Counted from the first letter of the stretch, positions 40,579-49,262 are shown. The stretch: 64,000 nt of DNA from Flavobacterium agrisoli (GCF_016522065.1 NZ_JAEHFV010000001.1:620001-684000), one strand, 5' to 3'. Translations and numbers: made by a program. Notes: a model not told the origin generated them from the sequence alone.

Positions 40579-42192
40579 TTATAAAGTTACTTCACTGTTA
40601 GCTAACAACTTGGTTTTAATATGTGCTTTATTTGCCCTACCACTCGGATCAAGGTTTTCCTGCCATTTTGGAATCCATTTTCTAACCGTTTGTGCAGCGC
40701 TATTCTGATGAAATAAATTGTTAAAAATCATCCGGTAAAAATACGCTTCTTTGGTTGTTGGTGTGTTGTACGGAAATTCCTCAGCAGCAGAATTGAATTG
40801 CTCATCCGAAATTTGCGAACTACAATATTCAACCAATTCATCAATCCAGTTATAGCCTACTCCATCCGAAAATTGTTCTTTTTGTCGCCATAAGACTTCT
40901 TGAGGTAAATACGGATTTTCAGCTGTATCAAATGCTTTTCTTAAAATGTATTTTTCTTTACCTTCATACGTTTTAGGCTGTTTTTCTTCTGGTTTAATAC
41001 GAACAGCTACATCTAAAAATGCTTTATCTAAATAGGGAAATCGTGCTTCTAAACCATTTGCCATAGTCGCTTTATCGGCTCGCAGCAAATCTGCCGTAAA
41101 TAATTTTTGCACCCTTTCAATAGTTTCTTTTTGAAATTCTTCTGCTGAGGGTGCATTCCTAAAATACAAATAACCGCCAAAAATTTCATCCGAACCTTCT
41201 CCCGACAACACGATTTTAACTCCTGTCTCAGCAATGGCTTTAGATAAAAAATACATCGGCACACTAGCACGAATGGAAGTTACATCGTAGGTTTCCAAAT
41301 GCCAAATTAGGTTTTTTAAAATAGCGATTCCTTCGTGAACTGAAAAATAAAATTCGTGATGATCAGTGCCTAAAAAGTCAGCTACTTGTCTGGCAGCCAA
41401 AACATCGGGCGCATCTGCATCCAGTCCTATTGCAAATGATTTTATTTGTTTGCCTTCTTTTTTCATCAATCGAGTTGCAATTGAAGCTGTTATAGAGGAG
41501 TCTAAACCTCCTGATAACAATACTCCAACAGACGCATCACTGATTAAACGTTTACGAGTGGACTCGGTTAACATGTCTCTCAATAAAGTTAAATCTAATT
41601 TTTGATCAGCTAATTCATAATCTTCATATTCAGGAATATAATATTTAACAAAACCTGTTTGAGGCGTATAATAATGTCCTGGAGGAAATGTAGAGAATGT
41701 TTTACATTGGTCGGCAATTGCTTTCATTTCGGAAGCAAAATAAATACGGCCTCGTTCATCTAAGCCATAATACAATGGTTTTACGCCCAAAGGATCACGA
41801 GCAGCAATAAAATCGTCACCATTTATTACGATAAAGGCAAACGAACCATCTAATTTATCACAAAATTCATAACCAAATTTTTCATACAAATGCACAATTA
41901 CTTCTGCATCTGATTTGGTTCTAAAAGTAACCTCTTTTAGCAAACTATCCTTGATTTCTTGATGGTTGTAAATCACACCATCTTGTACCATCCAAGCATT
42001 TTGAGTTCCTTGAATGGGTTGTTTTCCTGTTTTTAAATCAATTGTAGAAAGTCGCTGATGCGATAAAATATGCCCTTTTTCTGTTACTTGAAAACCATTT
42101 TCATCGGGACCGCGGTGCGACATACGCAATGAAATTTGTTGTACTAATTTCGGATCTTTTCCTTTTCCGATGATGCCTAAAATCCCGCCCAT
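40579..42192 (-). CDS. asnB: Asparagine synthetase B-like, glutaminase site lost
   Basis: A 537-residue AsnB homologue. Normal AsnB enzymes begin MCGI, with Cys as the glutaminase nucleophile after Met removal. Here the protein begins MGGILGIIGK (codon GGC), with a stop codon just upstream and a purine-rich AAAGGAG before the ATG, so no alternative start restores Cys. The oxyanion-hole motif NGEIYNH reads DGVIYNH (Asp71, Val73). Other glutaminase residues remain (RGPD at 27-30, Arg47, Asp95). The synthetase half looks intact: PP-loop SGGLDSS (227-233), VLSGEGSDEIFGGY and EARFPYLD. The sequence suggests an enzyme using free ammonia, or one without synthetase activity in vivo. The gatC-A-B::aspS operon is close upstream. 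Confidence 0.92.
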   Translation of the reverse strand: MGGILGIIGKGKDPKLVQQISLRMSHRGPDENGFQVTEKGHILSHQRLSTIDLKTGKQPIQGTQNAWMVQDGVIYNHQEIKDSLLKEVTFRTKSDAEVIVHLYEKFGYEFCDKLDGSFAFIVINGDDFIAARDPLGVKPLYYGLDERGRIYFASEMKAIADQCKTFSTFPPGHYYTPQTGFVKYYIPEYEDYELADQKLDLTLLRDMLTESTRKRLISDASVGVLLSGGLDSSITASIATRLMKKEGKQIKSFAIGLDADAPDVLAARQVADFLGTDHHEFYFSVHEGIAILKNLIWHLETYDVTSIRASVPMYFLSKAIAETGVKIVLSGEGSDEIFGGYLYFRNAPSAEEFQKETIERVQKLFTADLLRADKATMANGLEARFPYLDKAFLDVAVRIKPEEKQPKTYEGKEKYILRKAFDTAENPYLPQEVLWRQKEQFSDGVGYNWIDELVEYCSSQISDEQFNSAAEEFPYNTPTTKEAYFYRMIFNNLFHQNSAAQTVRKWIPKWQENLDPSGRANKAHIKTKLLANSEVTL

Positions 42193-42236
42193 ACTCCTTT
42201 TCTATTTTAAATAATTTTAACTTATTGTTATAAAAT

Positions 42237-42267
42237 CAAATTTATCAATAAATTATAGTAGTGCAAT
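42237..42267 (-). promoter_or_regulatory. asnB promoter, -33 and -7 elements
   Basis: On the minus strand an ATTG element is followed after 19 bases by TAAATTTG, the Bacteroidota spacing and consensus. It lies 45 bases upstream of the asnB ATG. Confidence 0.6.
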
Positions 42268-42408
42268 GCTTTTTAAAAATATTGCACAAAAACAAGCCAA
42301 TTTATTTTTTTTCTAACAAATTAAATATACTTCTCGTATAAGGCTTTTATTTACCTTTCAAATACAATTCCATTTGGCGGTATTGGAAGTTGTATTTATT
42401 TTTGCAGC

Positions 42409-42867
42409 ATGAACGATAATTTTATAACCGAATTTTTCGGCATAGGCATACAAAATGGTAAAACTCCTGAAAACTTAGGGGTTTTATGGCGAACAGCGCA
42501 AAACTTAGGAGCTAGTTATATTTTTACTATTGGAAATCGCTATGCTAAACAAGCTTGTGATACAGAAAATGCCGTAAAATCGATGCCTTATTTTCATTAT
42601 GAAAACTTCGAAGAATTCTTTAAGAACTTACCAAAAGGCGCTCGCTTGGTTGGTGTGGAATTAGACGACAGAGCGGAAGATTTAGAAACTTTCGAACATC
42701 CGCGTCGTTGTGTGTATTTATTAGGCGCAGAAGACAATGGCCTTTCGAAACAAGCCATCGCAAAATGTCACTCTTTAGTGAAATTCAAATCGGAAAAAAG
42801 TCTGAATGTATCGGTAGCAGGAAGTATTGTTATGTATGATAGAGGACTTAATAAGCCGAGGTCATAA
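42409..42867 (+). CDS. SpoU/TrmH-family RNA 2'-O-methyltransferase
   Basis: A 152-residue SPOUT-fold enzyme consisting of the catalytic domain alone. The SAM-binding trefoil knot is visible as LLGAEDNGLSKQAI and LNVSVAGSIVMYDR, with the motif 1 Asn/Arg region in KTPENLGVLWRTAQNLGA. The small size resembles TrmL-type tRNA methyltransferases, but the target RNA position cannot be told from sequence. The gene stands alone between asnB and the gat operon; a palindromic repeat lies just downstream. Confidence 0.88.
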   Translation: MNDNFITEFFGIGIQNGKTPENLGVLWRTAQNLGASYIFTIGNRYAKQACDTENAVKSMPYFHYENFEEFFKNLPKGARLVGVELDDRAEDLETFEHPRRCVYLLGAEDNGLSKQAIAKCHSLVKFKSEKSLNVSVAGSIVMYDRGLNKPRS

Positions 42868-42897
42868 ACCATTTCTTATTCTTTATAGAATTTCTTG

Positions 42898-42956
42898 CTG
42901 TCAGTTCGAGCGCAGTCGAGAACAAATAATACATCTCGACTTCGCTCGATGTGACA
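42898..42956. repeat. Palindromic intergenic repeat (REP-like)
   Basis: Two 23-24-base arms (left begins CTGTCAGTTCGAGCGC, right ends CGCTCGATGTGACA) are inverted copies with about four mismatches around a 12-base centre. Elements built on GTTCGAG/CTCGAC are common between convergent genes in flavobacterial genomes. It may act as a weak bidirectional terminator. Confidence 0.6.
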
Positions 42957-42980
42957 AACTAAAAGACTAATTTCTTTCAT

Positions 42981-43020
42981 AAAAAAAAGCAGATTTATAC
43001 CATTCGATACAAATCCGCTT
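42981..43020 (-). terminator. Terminator of the gat operon
   Basis: On the minus strand the stem AAGCGGATTTG / (T)AAATCTGCTT (one mismatch) is followed by eight T, 22 bases after the gatB::aspS stop. Confidence 0.75.
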
Positions 43021-43042
43021 ATTATATTATTCGATTTAAAAT

Positions 43043-46000
43043 CTAGTTATTGATAATACGAACATTCATTTCTTCGACTTTTTTAGCAGAAAGTAATGTT
43101 GGTGCTCCAAATAATAAATCGTCACTGGTTCCTGTTTTCGGGAAAGCCATCACCTCTCTAATCGAAACTTTTTTCTCCAAAATCATCATCAAACGATCGA
43201 TTCCCCAAGCGATTCCTCCGTGTGGCGGCGCACCGTATTGGAAAGCTTTATACATCGTTCCGACACTTTTAATCATTTCTTCTTTGTTGTAACCCATATT
43301 TCTATAGGTAGCTTCCAGAATTTCTGATTTATGTGCACGAACTGAACCTCCACCAATTTCGTAACCATTCAAGATAATATCGTATTGTTGCGCAATGATG
43401 GTACCGATTTCTTCTTCTTTACCATTCATGTGCTTTTCTAAATCATAAACAGCAGGCATTGAAAACGGATTATGCGTAAATGTCCATCTTCCTTCATCGG
43501 TTTTTTCAAACATTGGGAAATCAACTACCCAAGCCGGACGTAATTCCTTAGGGTTAATCAAATGCAACATTTTACCCATTTCCTGACGAACAGCATCTAA
43601 AGCTTTATTTGCTGTAGCATAATCTGCCGCAGAGAAGAATACGATATCTCCAACTTCAGCATTCGTCACTTTTATAATTCCAGCTGCAATTTCTTCTCCT
43701 AAGAACTTAATAATTGGCGATTGCAACTCATCTTCATTCACAATAATATAAGCCAATCCACCTAAACCGTGTTGTTGCGCAACAGCAGTCAAGGCTTCAA
43801 TCTGACCTTTGGACATACGCTTATTTCCTTGTTCTTTGGCCGAAACTTTGATACATTTTACGATTCCGCCTTCTTCAATTGGTTTACTAAAAACTTGGAA
43901 AGTCGTTTCTTTTACAATTTCGGTAATGTCTTGCATTTTCAAACCAAAACGCAAATCTGGACGATCACAACCATAATAATCCATTGCCTCTTTGTATGTC
44001 AGTACTTCAAACGGGTGCAAAATCCATTTTTTACCATAAATTCGAGTTACGACTTCGTTAAACAATTTGGTATTCAAATCGATGATCTGTTGCATGCTAC
44101 CATAAGCCATTTCCATATCCAATTGTGTGAATTCTGGCTGACGATCTCCACGAGAATCCTCATCTCTAAAACAACGAGCCACTTGGAAATATTTCTCATA
44201 ACCACTCACCATCAACATTTGCTTGAATTGTTGTGGCGCTTGTGGCAAGGTATAAAACGCACCAGCTTGTTTACGAGAAGGCACAATGAATTCACGTGCT
44301 CCTTCGTCGGTTCCGGCACTTAAAATTGGCGTTTCTATTTCTAAAAACTCTTCTTCGTCTAAAATATCACGAATTAACTTGATCACTTTATGACGGTTTA
44401 CAATTGCTCTTCGAACTTCTTCATTTCGGTGATCCAAAAACTTGTATTGAAAACGAGTCGCTTCATTTGTTTTGGCCGCTCTTTTAATTTCGAAAGGCAA
44501 AGTTTTAGACAAGTTTAAAATTTCTAATTCGGATGTTTTTAATTCGATTTTACCAGTTCGTAAACCTGCATTGTAATCATCTGCATTACGCCCAACCACA
44601 ATTCCTTTTACCGAAATAACCGATTCTGGCTTTAATTTTACCAACTCATCGATATTAGGAAACGTTTCTCTACTAATATTCACTTGGAAAACCTCAAAAC
44701 TAGAATCACGCAAATCGATAAACATCAACTCACCGTGATCACGAACGCTCGCAACCCAACCCGATAAGACCACTTCTTGATTGATACTTTCCTCAGATAA
44801 TTGCGATATTTTATGTGTTCTATAAGTCTCTTTTACAATTACAGGAATTTCAGGAAGTACTTCTTCTTGACTTTCTTTTTGTTCTAAAATGGTTTCTTTC
44901 GAGGCTTTCTCAGTTGCTTGCTTATTATCTGCAACAACTTTATTTCCTAATTGGTCTAAAATAACCTGACGAATTACTTTTCCGTTGGCTCCTTTACCCA
45001 AAACACCTAAAACTTTACCAACCAGAATACCTGCTTTTCCTTGATCTCCAGCAGCGATAGCTACCGATACAGCCTCATTTTCAGAAATTACTTTAGCAAT
45101 AACTTCTTGAATTTTATCTTCGGAAATTGTGTTTTCTTCAAAATATTTAGTGTAGTCAAAAGTGGCGTCTTTTAGATAGTTTGTAATCGCATTTTGAACC
45201 AAAACAGCCGTAATTTTCTCCGCTTTAAACAAAGCAAAAATGGTTATCAAATGCTCAATATCATGGATTTTATCATAATCCTCTGCTTTGATATTATTCG
45301 ATAAAGTTTTAGCCACAAATGACGGATCATTAATCGAATTGTTCAAGGAAACAAAAGTTCTTGAACGCAATGCGTCTGCCGTAAAGAACTTCGCATCTTG
45401 TGGTAAAACGCCACCATTAATCAAAATAGATTCTACTGCAAAAGGTAACGCAGCCATATCAACTCGAATAGCCTCAATATCTTTTTTGATGTTTACAAAA
45501 GGTAAATCTGGCTCGGAAATGAAACGGTAATCGGCTTCAAATTCCTTTTTACGCATGGTTTTGGTTTGCTTCAAATCAGCATCCCATAAAACCGTTGTTT
45601 GATCTGGTCTGAACGCTTTGTTTTCGATGAAATAATTGAATTGCTTCTCTACTTCTTCTTTCAAAGCTTCAATCATAAACTTAAACGAGTTCAGGTTTTT
45701 GATCTCCGTTCTTGGATTTAAAGTATTCGAATTAATTTTACGCAACGAAACCGAAACATCCGATTTGAATTCTCCTTTTTCTAAATTTGCTTCAGAAATT
45801 CCTAAATTCTGAACAATACGTTGAATGTATTGCGCATAAGTCGAAGCATCTTCGATATTACGAACACAAGGCTCGGTTACAATTTCAATCAACGGAACAC
45901 CCGCTTTGTTAAAATCAACTAACGAAATTTTCTTTTCGTGCATCAATTTCGCAGCATCTTCCTCAATATGCACCTGAGTTAAATTCACCGTAAATTGTGT

Positions 46001-46375
46001 ACCATCATTTCGGTAACAAGAAACGTGTCCATCAGGAATTATCGGATTATGAAATTGTGTAATCTGAATATTTTTTGGATTATCCGGATATTCATAATGC
46101 TTTCTATCCCATGAAATCACTTCGTTACTAAAAGACGAATCGACTGCTTTTCCGAAATAAATGGCCTTGGTCACCGCCTCTTTGTTAACGGCAGGCAACA
46201 CGCCCATTTGTCCGGTACAAACCGAACAAATATTTTGGTTAGGTGTTTCAACTTCTTGATTTGGACAAGAACAAAACAACTTGGTTTTGGTATTCAATCG
46301 AACGTGCGTTTCCAGTCCGATAACCAATTCTAAATCGTGGGCTTTTAATGCCGCTGTTAATTGCTCTAATTCCAT
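43043..46375 (-). CDS. gatB-aspS: GatB fused to aspartyl-tRNA synthetase
   Basis: One unbroken frame of 1110 residues. Residues 1-480 are a full GatB: start GLETHVRLNTKTKLFCSC, a zinc site Cys35/37/50/53, NKAGVPLIEIVTEP, and the YqeY-like tail to about 480. An acidic, Lys/Glu/Gln-rich linker (about 481-515) leads to a complete bacterial-type AspRS of 595 residues. It has an OB fold (SGWVASVRDHGELMFIDLRD), motif 2 region FRDEDSRGDRQPEFTQLD, a GAD insertion, and motif 3 GGIAWGIDRLMMIL. GatB activates and transamidates Asp-tRNA-Asn or Glu-tRNA-Gln; AspRS makes the misacylated substrate. The fusion would tether both steps. His547 lies at the OB-fold position linked to non-discriminating AspRS. 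The ATG overlaps the gatA stop by one base (TAATG). Confidence 0.96.
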   Translation of the reverse strand: MELEQLTAALKAHDLELVIGLETHVRLNTKTKLFCSCPNQEVETPNQNICSVCTGQMGVLPAVNKEAVTKAIYFGKAVDSSFSNEVISWDRKHYEYPDNPKNIQITQFHNPIIPDGHVSCYRNDGTQFTVNLTQVHIEEDAAKLMHEKKISLVDFNKAGVPLIEIVTEPCVRNIEDASTYAQYIQRIVQNLGISEANLEKGEFKSDVSVSLRKINSNTLNPRTEIKNLNSFKFMIEALKEEVEKQFNYFIENKAFRPDQTTVLWDADLKQTKTMRKKEFEADYRFISEPDLPFVNIKKDIEAIRVDMAALPFAVESILINGGVLPQDAKFFTADALRSRTFVSLNNSINDPSFVAKTLSNNIKAEDYDKIHDIEHLITIFALFKAEKITAVLVQNAITNYLKDATFDYTKYFEENTISEDKIQEVIAKVISENEAVSVAIAAGDQGKAGILVGKVLGVLGKGANGKVIRQVILDQLGNKVVADNKQATEKASKETILEQKESQEEVLPEIPVIVKETYRTHKISQLSEESINQEVVLSGWVASVRDHGELMFIDLRDSSFEVFQVNISRETFPNIDELVKLKPESVISVKGIVVGRNADDYNAGLRTGKIELKTSELEILNLSKTLPFEIKRAAKTNEATRFQYKFLDHRNEEVRRAIVNRHKVIKLIRDILDEEEFLEIETPILSAGTDEGAREFIVPSRKQAGAFYTLPQAPQQFKQMLMVSGYEKYFQVARCFRDEDSRGDRQPEFTQLDMEMAYGSMQQIIDLNTKLFNEVVTRIYGKKWILHPFEVLTYKEAMDYYGCDRPDLRFGLKMQDITEIVKETTFQVFSKPIEEGGIVKCIKVSAKEQGNKRMSKGQIEALTAVAQQHGLGGLAYIIVNEDELQSPIIKFLGEEIAAGIIKVTNAEVGDIVFFSAADYATANKALDAVRQEMGKMLHLINPKELRPAWVVDFPMFEKTDEGRWTFTHNPFSMPAVYDLEKHMNGKEEEIGTIIAQQYDIILNGYEIGGGSVRAHKSEILEATYRNMGYNKEEMIKSVGTMYKAFQYGAPPHGGIAWGIDRLMMILEKKVSIREVMAFPKTGTSDDLLFGAPTLLSAKKVEEMNVRIINN

Positions 46376-47772
46376 TATAGTATATCTTTTAAGAAGTTTG
46401 CAAATTGCAATACTAATTCATCATTATTTTTTGCTGCTGTAATTTGCAGTCCTGTGATTGTTCCTTGTGGCACGGTTAACGTTGGTAATTGTCCCAAACT
46501 AAAACCAACGGTATAAGCATCCGACAAATACATCGCCAAAGGATCTTTTAAACTATCTCCAATTTTAGGAGGTGTACTTGGTGTAACTGGTGACAAAATC
46601 ACATCTACCTCTTGAAAATCTTTACTGAAATTTTCAGAAATTTGATCTCTTACAGCCAATCCTTTCAAATAAATTTCATCCGAAAAACCTTGTGATAATA
46701 CTTGGTTCCCTCCAACGATTCGGCGTTTGGTTTCTTCTGAAAAGTTTTCAGAACGAGTCACCGCATAACTGTCAATTAAATTTTCTCCTTCGATACGATT
46801 TCCGTAATTGGTTCCGTCTAAACGAGATAAATTTGAAGCGGTTTCGGCCATTGCCAAAGTATAATAGGTTGAAACCAAAATATCCGATTGGAAGAAATCC
46901 AACTCTTTTACTTCGATTCCTTTTGCTTTTATTTTTTCGATAGAAGCTAAAAAATCCGCTTTTATCTTTGAGTCGATTGCTTCGCTATCTACGAAATTTT
47001 TAAAGTACCCGATAGTTTTCACAGTAGAAAATTTTACCGCTTCTTCTGTAATTTCGGTTGAAGTAATGGTCGTTTGATCTTTTGGATCTTTTCCGCTCAT
47101 GACATTCAATACAATTCGGATATCTTCAATTGATTTTGCCAAAGGTCCAACGCAATCTGTAGAAGAAGCATACGCCATTAGTCCAAATCGAGAAACTCTA
47201 CCATAAGTTGGTTTCAAACCATAAATATGATTGTATCCCGCAGGCTGACGAATCGAACCTCCAGTATCTCCTCCAATAGAAAACACCGTATAATCTAAAG
47301 CGACATTTACAGCAGAACCTCCACTTGAACCACCACCTACTAATTCTGGATTCACAGCATTTTTTACCGCTCCAAAAATGGTATTCTCACTTGAAGAACC
47401 GTGACCAAAACTGTCGCAGTTTTCTTTTACCAACGGTATCGCACCGGCATTCAATAATTTTTGAATAGCAGTTGCTGTATAGGCAGATTTGTAGTTTTTC
47501 AACAACTCAGAACTTGCTGTCGTGTAGGTTCCTTGAACCATATATACATCTTTAATTCCAAACGGAATTCCTTCTAACAAGCCAATTTCTTCTCCGTTTG
47601 CAATTTTAGCATCCACTTTTGCAGCCAATTCCAAAGCCAAAGTATCTAAAAGTGAATTAACAGAATTGTATTTATTTTGTTTCAGTAATTCTAATTTTTC
47701 TTGTACCAAAGCCGTACAAGTTATTTCTTTTGCCACCAATTGCTGGTGTATTTTTTTTATCTGCGAATCCAT
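46375..47772 (-). CDS. gatA: Glutamyl/aspartyl-tRNA amidotransferase subunit A
   Basis: A 465-residue amidase-signature subunit that releases ammonia from glutamine for GatB. The Ser-cisSer-Lys triad regions are visible: lysine in PFGIKDVYM, the first serine in GGGSSGGSAVN, and the second in GGDTGGSIRQPAGY. Length and organisation match the family. It starts one base after the gatC stop and overlaps the gatB::aspS start, so the three are tightly coupled in translation. Confidence 0.96.
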   Translation of the reverse strand: MDSQIKKIHQQLVAKEITCTALVQEKLELLKQNKYNSVNSLLDTLALELAAKVDAKIANGEEIGLLEGIPFGIKDVYMVQGTYTTASSELLKNYKSAYTATAIQKLLNAGAIPLVKENCDSFGHGSSSENTIFGAVKNAVNPELVGGGSSGGSAVNVALDYTVFSIGGDTGGSIRQPAGYNHIYGLKPTYGRVSRFGLMAYASSTDCVGPLAKSIEDIRIVLNVMSGKDPKDQTTITSTEITEEAVKFSTVKTIGYFKNFVDSEAIDSKIKADFLASIEKIKAKGIEVKELDFFQSDILVSTYYTLAMAETASNLSRLDGTNYGNRIEGENLIDSYAVTRSENFSEETKRRIVGGNQVLSQGFSDEIYLKGLAVRDQISENFSKDFQEVDVILSPVTPSTPPKIGDSLKDPLAMYLSDAYTVGFSLGQLPTLTVPQGTITGLQITAAKNNDELVLQFANFLKDIL

Positions 47773-47773
47773 T

Positions 47774-48043
47774 TTAACTTTCTATAACTTTTGCAACTAC
47801 TAAAAAACCATTTTTTTTGTTCGGGAAGTTTTCCAAAATAATTTCTTTTTCGATAGCCGAACTCTCTATCACTACATCATCTCTCAAATCACTTACTGAC
47901 ACGCAATTTCGATTGACATTATTTAAGGAATTATCATTTGATGGTTGTGCATTTTTAATTACATCAAATAATTTGTTCACGCTCTCTGAAGGCTGTGCTC
48001 CTTTAATACTCGACAAAACGTCGACTGTCATTATTTTGCTCAT
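47774..48043 (-). CDS. gatC: Amidotransferase subunit C (GatC-like)
   Basis: An 89-residue protein heading the operon. The C-terminal half follows the GatC pattern (VSDLRDDVV..., then ILENFPNKKNGFLVVAKVIE), which wraps GatA and GatB. The N-terminal half (TVDVLSSIKGAQPSESVNK) does not show the usual helical opening with HLANLARL-type residues, so it is divergent there. Position and tail make the assignment firm enough. The first Met is used; a second at residue 5 is possible. Confidence 0.82.
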   Translation of the reverse strand: MSKIMTVDVLSSIKGAQPSESVNKLFDVIKNAQPSNDNSLNNVNRNCVSVSDLRDDVVIESSAIEKEIILENFPNKKNGFLVVAKVIES

Positions 48044-48225
48044 GATATTAATTTAGTTTAAAAATTAAACTTATAGGTTGGCGAAAATACAAAAGTTTTA
48101 TTAGGGAATCCTACTTTTTTGAGGATTTAACCTGCTTATAATACACAGAATTTAACAAATCATCAACACTTTGTGTATTCTATACTATTTCAGTTTTAGA
48201 AATACTTTTTTATCCAAAAAAAACA

Positions 48226-48675
48226 TCATTCAACGTTTTCAATAGTATATTTTGTTCCATTAATTTCAAAAGTAAAACCAGCTTGATTTCCCATCAATTT
48301 ATTGCCTAACGGCGATTGAGGCGAAAGTGCAATTACGTTAATTCCTTCAATAGTAATTTTAGGCAATGCTGCACTTAGATACAAATAAATTCCATTGGCT
48401 TTTACCAAACTTCCAAGACTAATATTTGTGTTTGTTTTTTCAGCATTAATTTTATCTAAAATAGCTTTTTGTGCTAAAACTTCTTTTAATTTATGGGTAA
48501 TTTTTTCCTGTTCAATATGCATCATTGACAATGCTGTTTCGTGTTTATCACCGGCAGAACCTTTGGCATCATTTTTTGAATCCTCCGTCAAAGCAGTAAT
48601 CATATCACTAAAAGCATCTATTTTATCTTGAACCAATTGTACGTAATATTCGTGTATTTTTTGTTTGAAAGTCAT
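48226..48675 (-). CDS. GreA/GreB C-terminal-domain-like protein
   Basis: A 149-residue protein. Residues 1-75 are helical with coiled-coil character. The second half shows the GreA/GreB C-terminal fold through VIALSPQSPLGNKLMG and GFTFEINGTKYTIENVE. It is related to transcript-cleavage factors that enter the RNA polymerase secondary channel. The acidic tip residues essential in GreA are not clearly placed, so true Gre activity is uncertain. Flavobacterial homologues are sometimes mislabelled as 3-oxoacyl-ACP synthase. The accessory array begins just upstream of its start. Confidence 0.7.
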   Translation of the reverse strand: MTFKQKIHEYYVQLVQDKIDAFSDMITALTEDSKNDAKGSAGDKHETALSMMHIEQEKITHKLKEVLAQKAILDKINAEKTNTNISLGSLVKANGIYLYLSAALPKITIEGINVIALSPQSPLGNKLMGNQAGFTFEINGTKYTIENVE

Positions 48676-48707
48676 TTCTTTTTAAGTTGCTAAGTGGCAA
48701 AGATACT

Positions 48708-48740
48708 AAGATTTTAATCCTTTTATAAAACCCAAAAACC
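48708..48740. repeat. Repeat C, copy 1
   Basis: The 23-base core (AAGATTTTAATCC followed by TTTTATAAAA) recurs at 50612-50634, and both copies continue with a CCAAAAACC-like end. Copy 1 lies 33 bases upstream of the GreA-like gene and probably marks the left limit of the accessory array. Confidence 0.7.
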
Positions 48741-48765
48741 ACTCCGTTTTATGAAGTGGCTTTTT
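48734..48765. terminator. Short bidirectional hairpin
   Basis: CCACT / AGTGG stem flanked by A- and T-runs. On the minus strand it could end transcription of the DUF2683-like gene. Confidence 0.5.
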
Positions 48766-48821
48766 GATTTTCTTTGTGGACACGTTTATAAATAAACGCT
48801 ATCGAGATTCTATCGAATAAC

Positions 48822-49046
48822 TCATAAACCTAGAAGTTGTTTTTGTTGATCTTGTGTTAGCTTTTTCGTTTTACCGGATTCAGCCTGTTGAATTGACTTA
48901 TCAATCTTTGAGATATATTCACTTTCGCTTAATAAAGTTGGTTCATCTGAATTCTGAATTTCAAAACGAACTTTCATTTCTTCCAACAAAGATTTCAGCA
49001 AAGACTTTTGCTTTTCGTTTTTCGGATAAATTGTAATACTTTCCAT
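48822..49046 (-). CDS. DUF2683-like small protein, possible orphan antitoxin
   Basis: A 74-residue protein starting MESITIYPKNEKQKSLLKSL, which resembles the small Bacteroidota DUF2683 proteins often paired with RelE-type toxins. A predicted helix-rich middle leads to a Lys/Gln-rich tail (KKLTQDQQKQLLGL). No toxin gene follows on the same strand: the next 110 bases hold only a hairpin and repeat C. A purine-rich AGAAAGAAA precedes the start. Assignment to an antitoxin role is by resemblance only. Confidence 0.6.
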   Translation of the reverse strand: MESITIYPKNEKQKSLLKSLLEEMKVRFEIQNSDEPTLLSESEYISKIDKSIQQAESGKTKKLTQDQQKQLLGL

Positions 49047-49124
49047 TTTCTTTCTGGTTTAATGAATTATACAAAAGTAACGAAAAAACAACAATAACTA
49101 CCCTGCTAAAGAGTTTGCTCTTTG

Positions 49125-49262
49125 AAGTCTCTCAACTTTTTCCGTGAATGCCTTTAGAGCGTATTTTCTCTTGTTGGGTGCCTACTGAAATCGGTACGAA
49201 GTCGGAGACATTCGCACAGCCAACACGACAACTTTATTTTAAAAAACTCCTCGCAGACCGGG
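49125..49262. repeat. Repeat A, copy 1 (138 bp)
   Basis: Matches 50709-50846 over 138 bases without gaps and with few mismatches (offset exactly 1584). It contains AGCCAACACGACAAC (from 49218), which pairs with GTTGTCTGTTGGCT at 49274-49287 with one extra base in one arm. This makes a long imperfect hairpin at the 3' end of the neighbouring minus-strand gene. Confidence 0.85.

Noticed and set aside
43769..44323. 184-codon + strand frame inside gatB::aspS
   Set aside because: Antisense to conserved AspRS motifs; composition fits a shadow frame.
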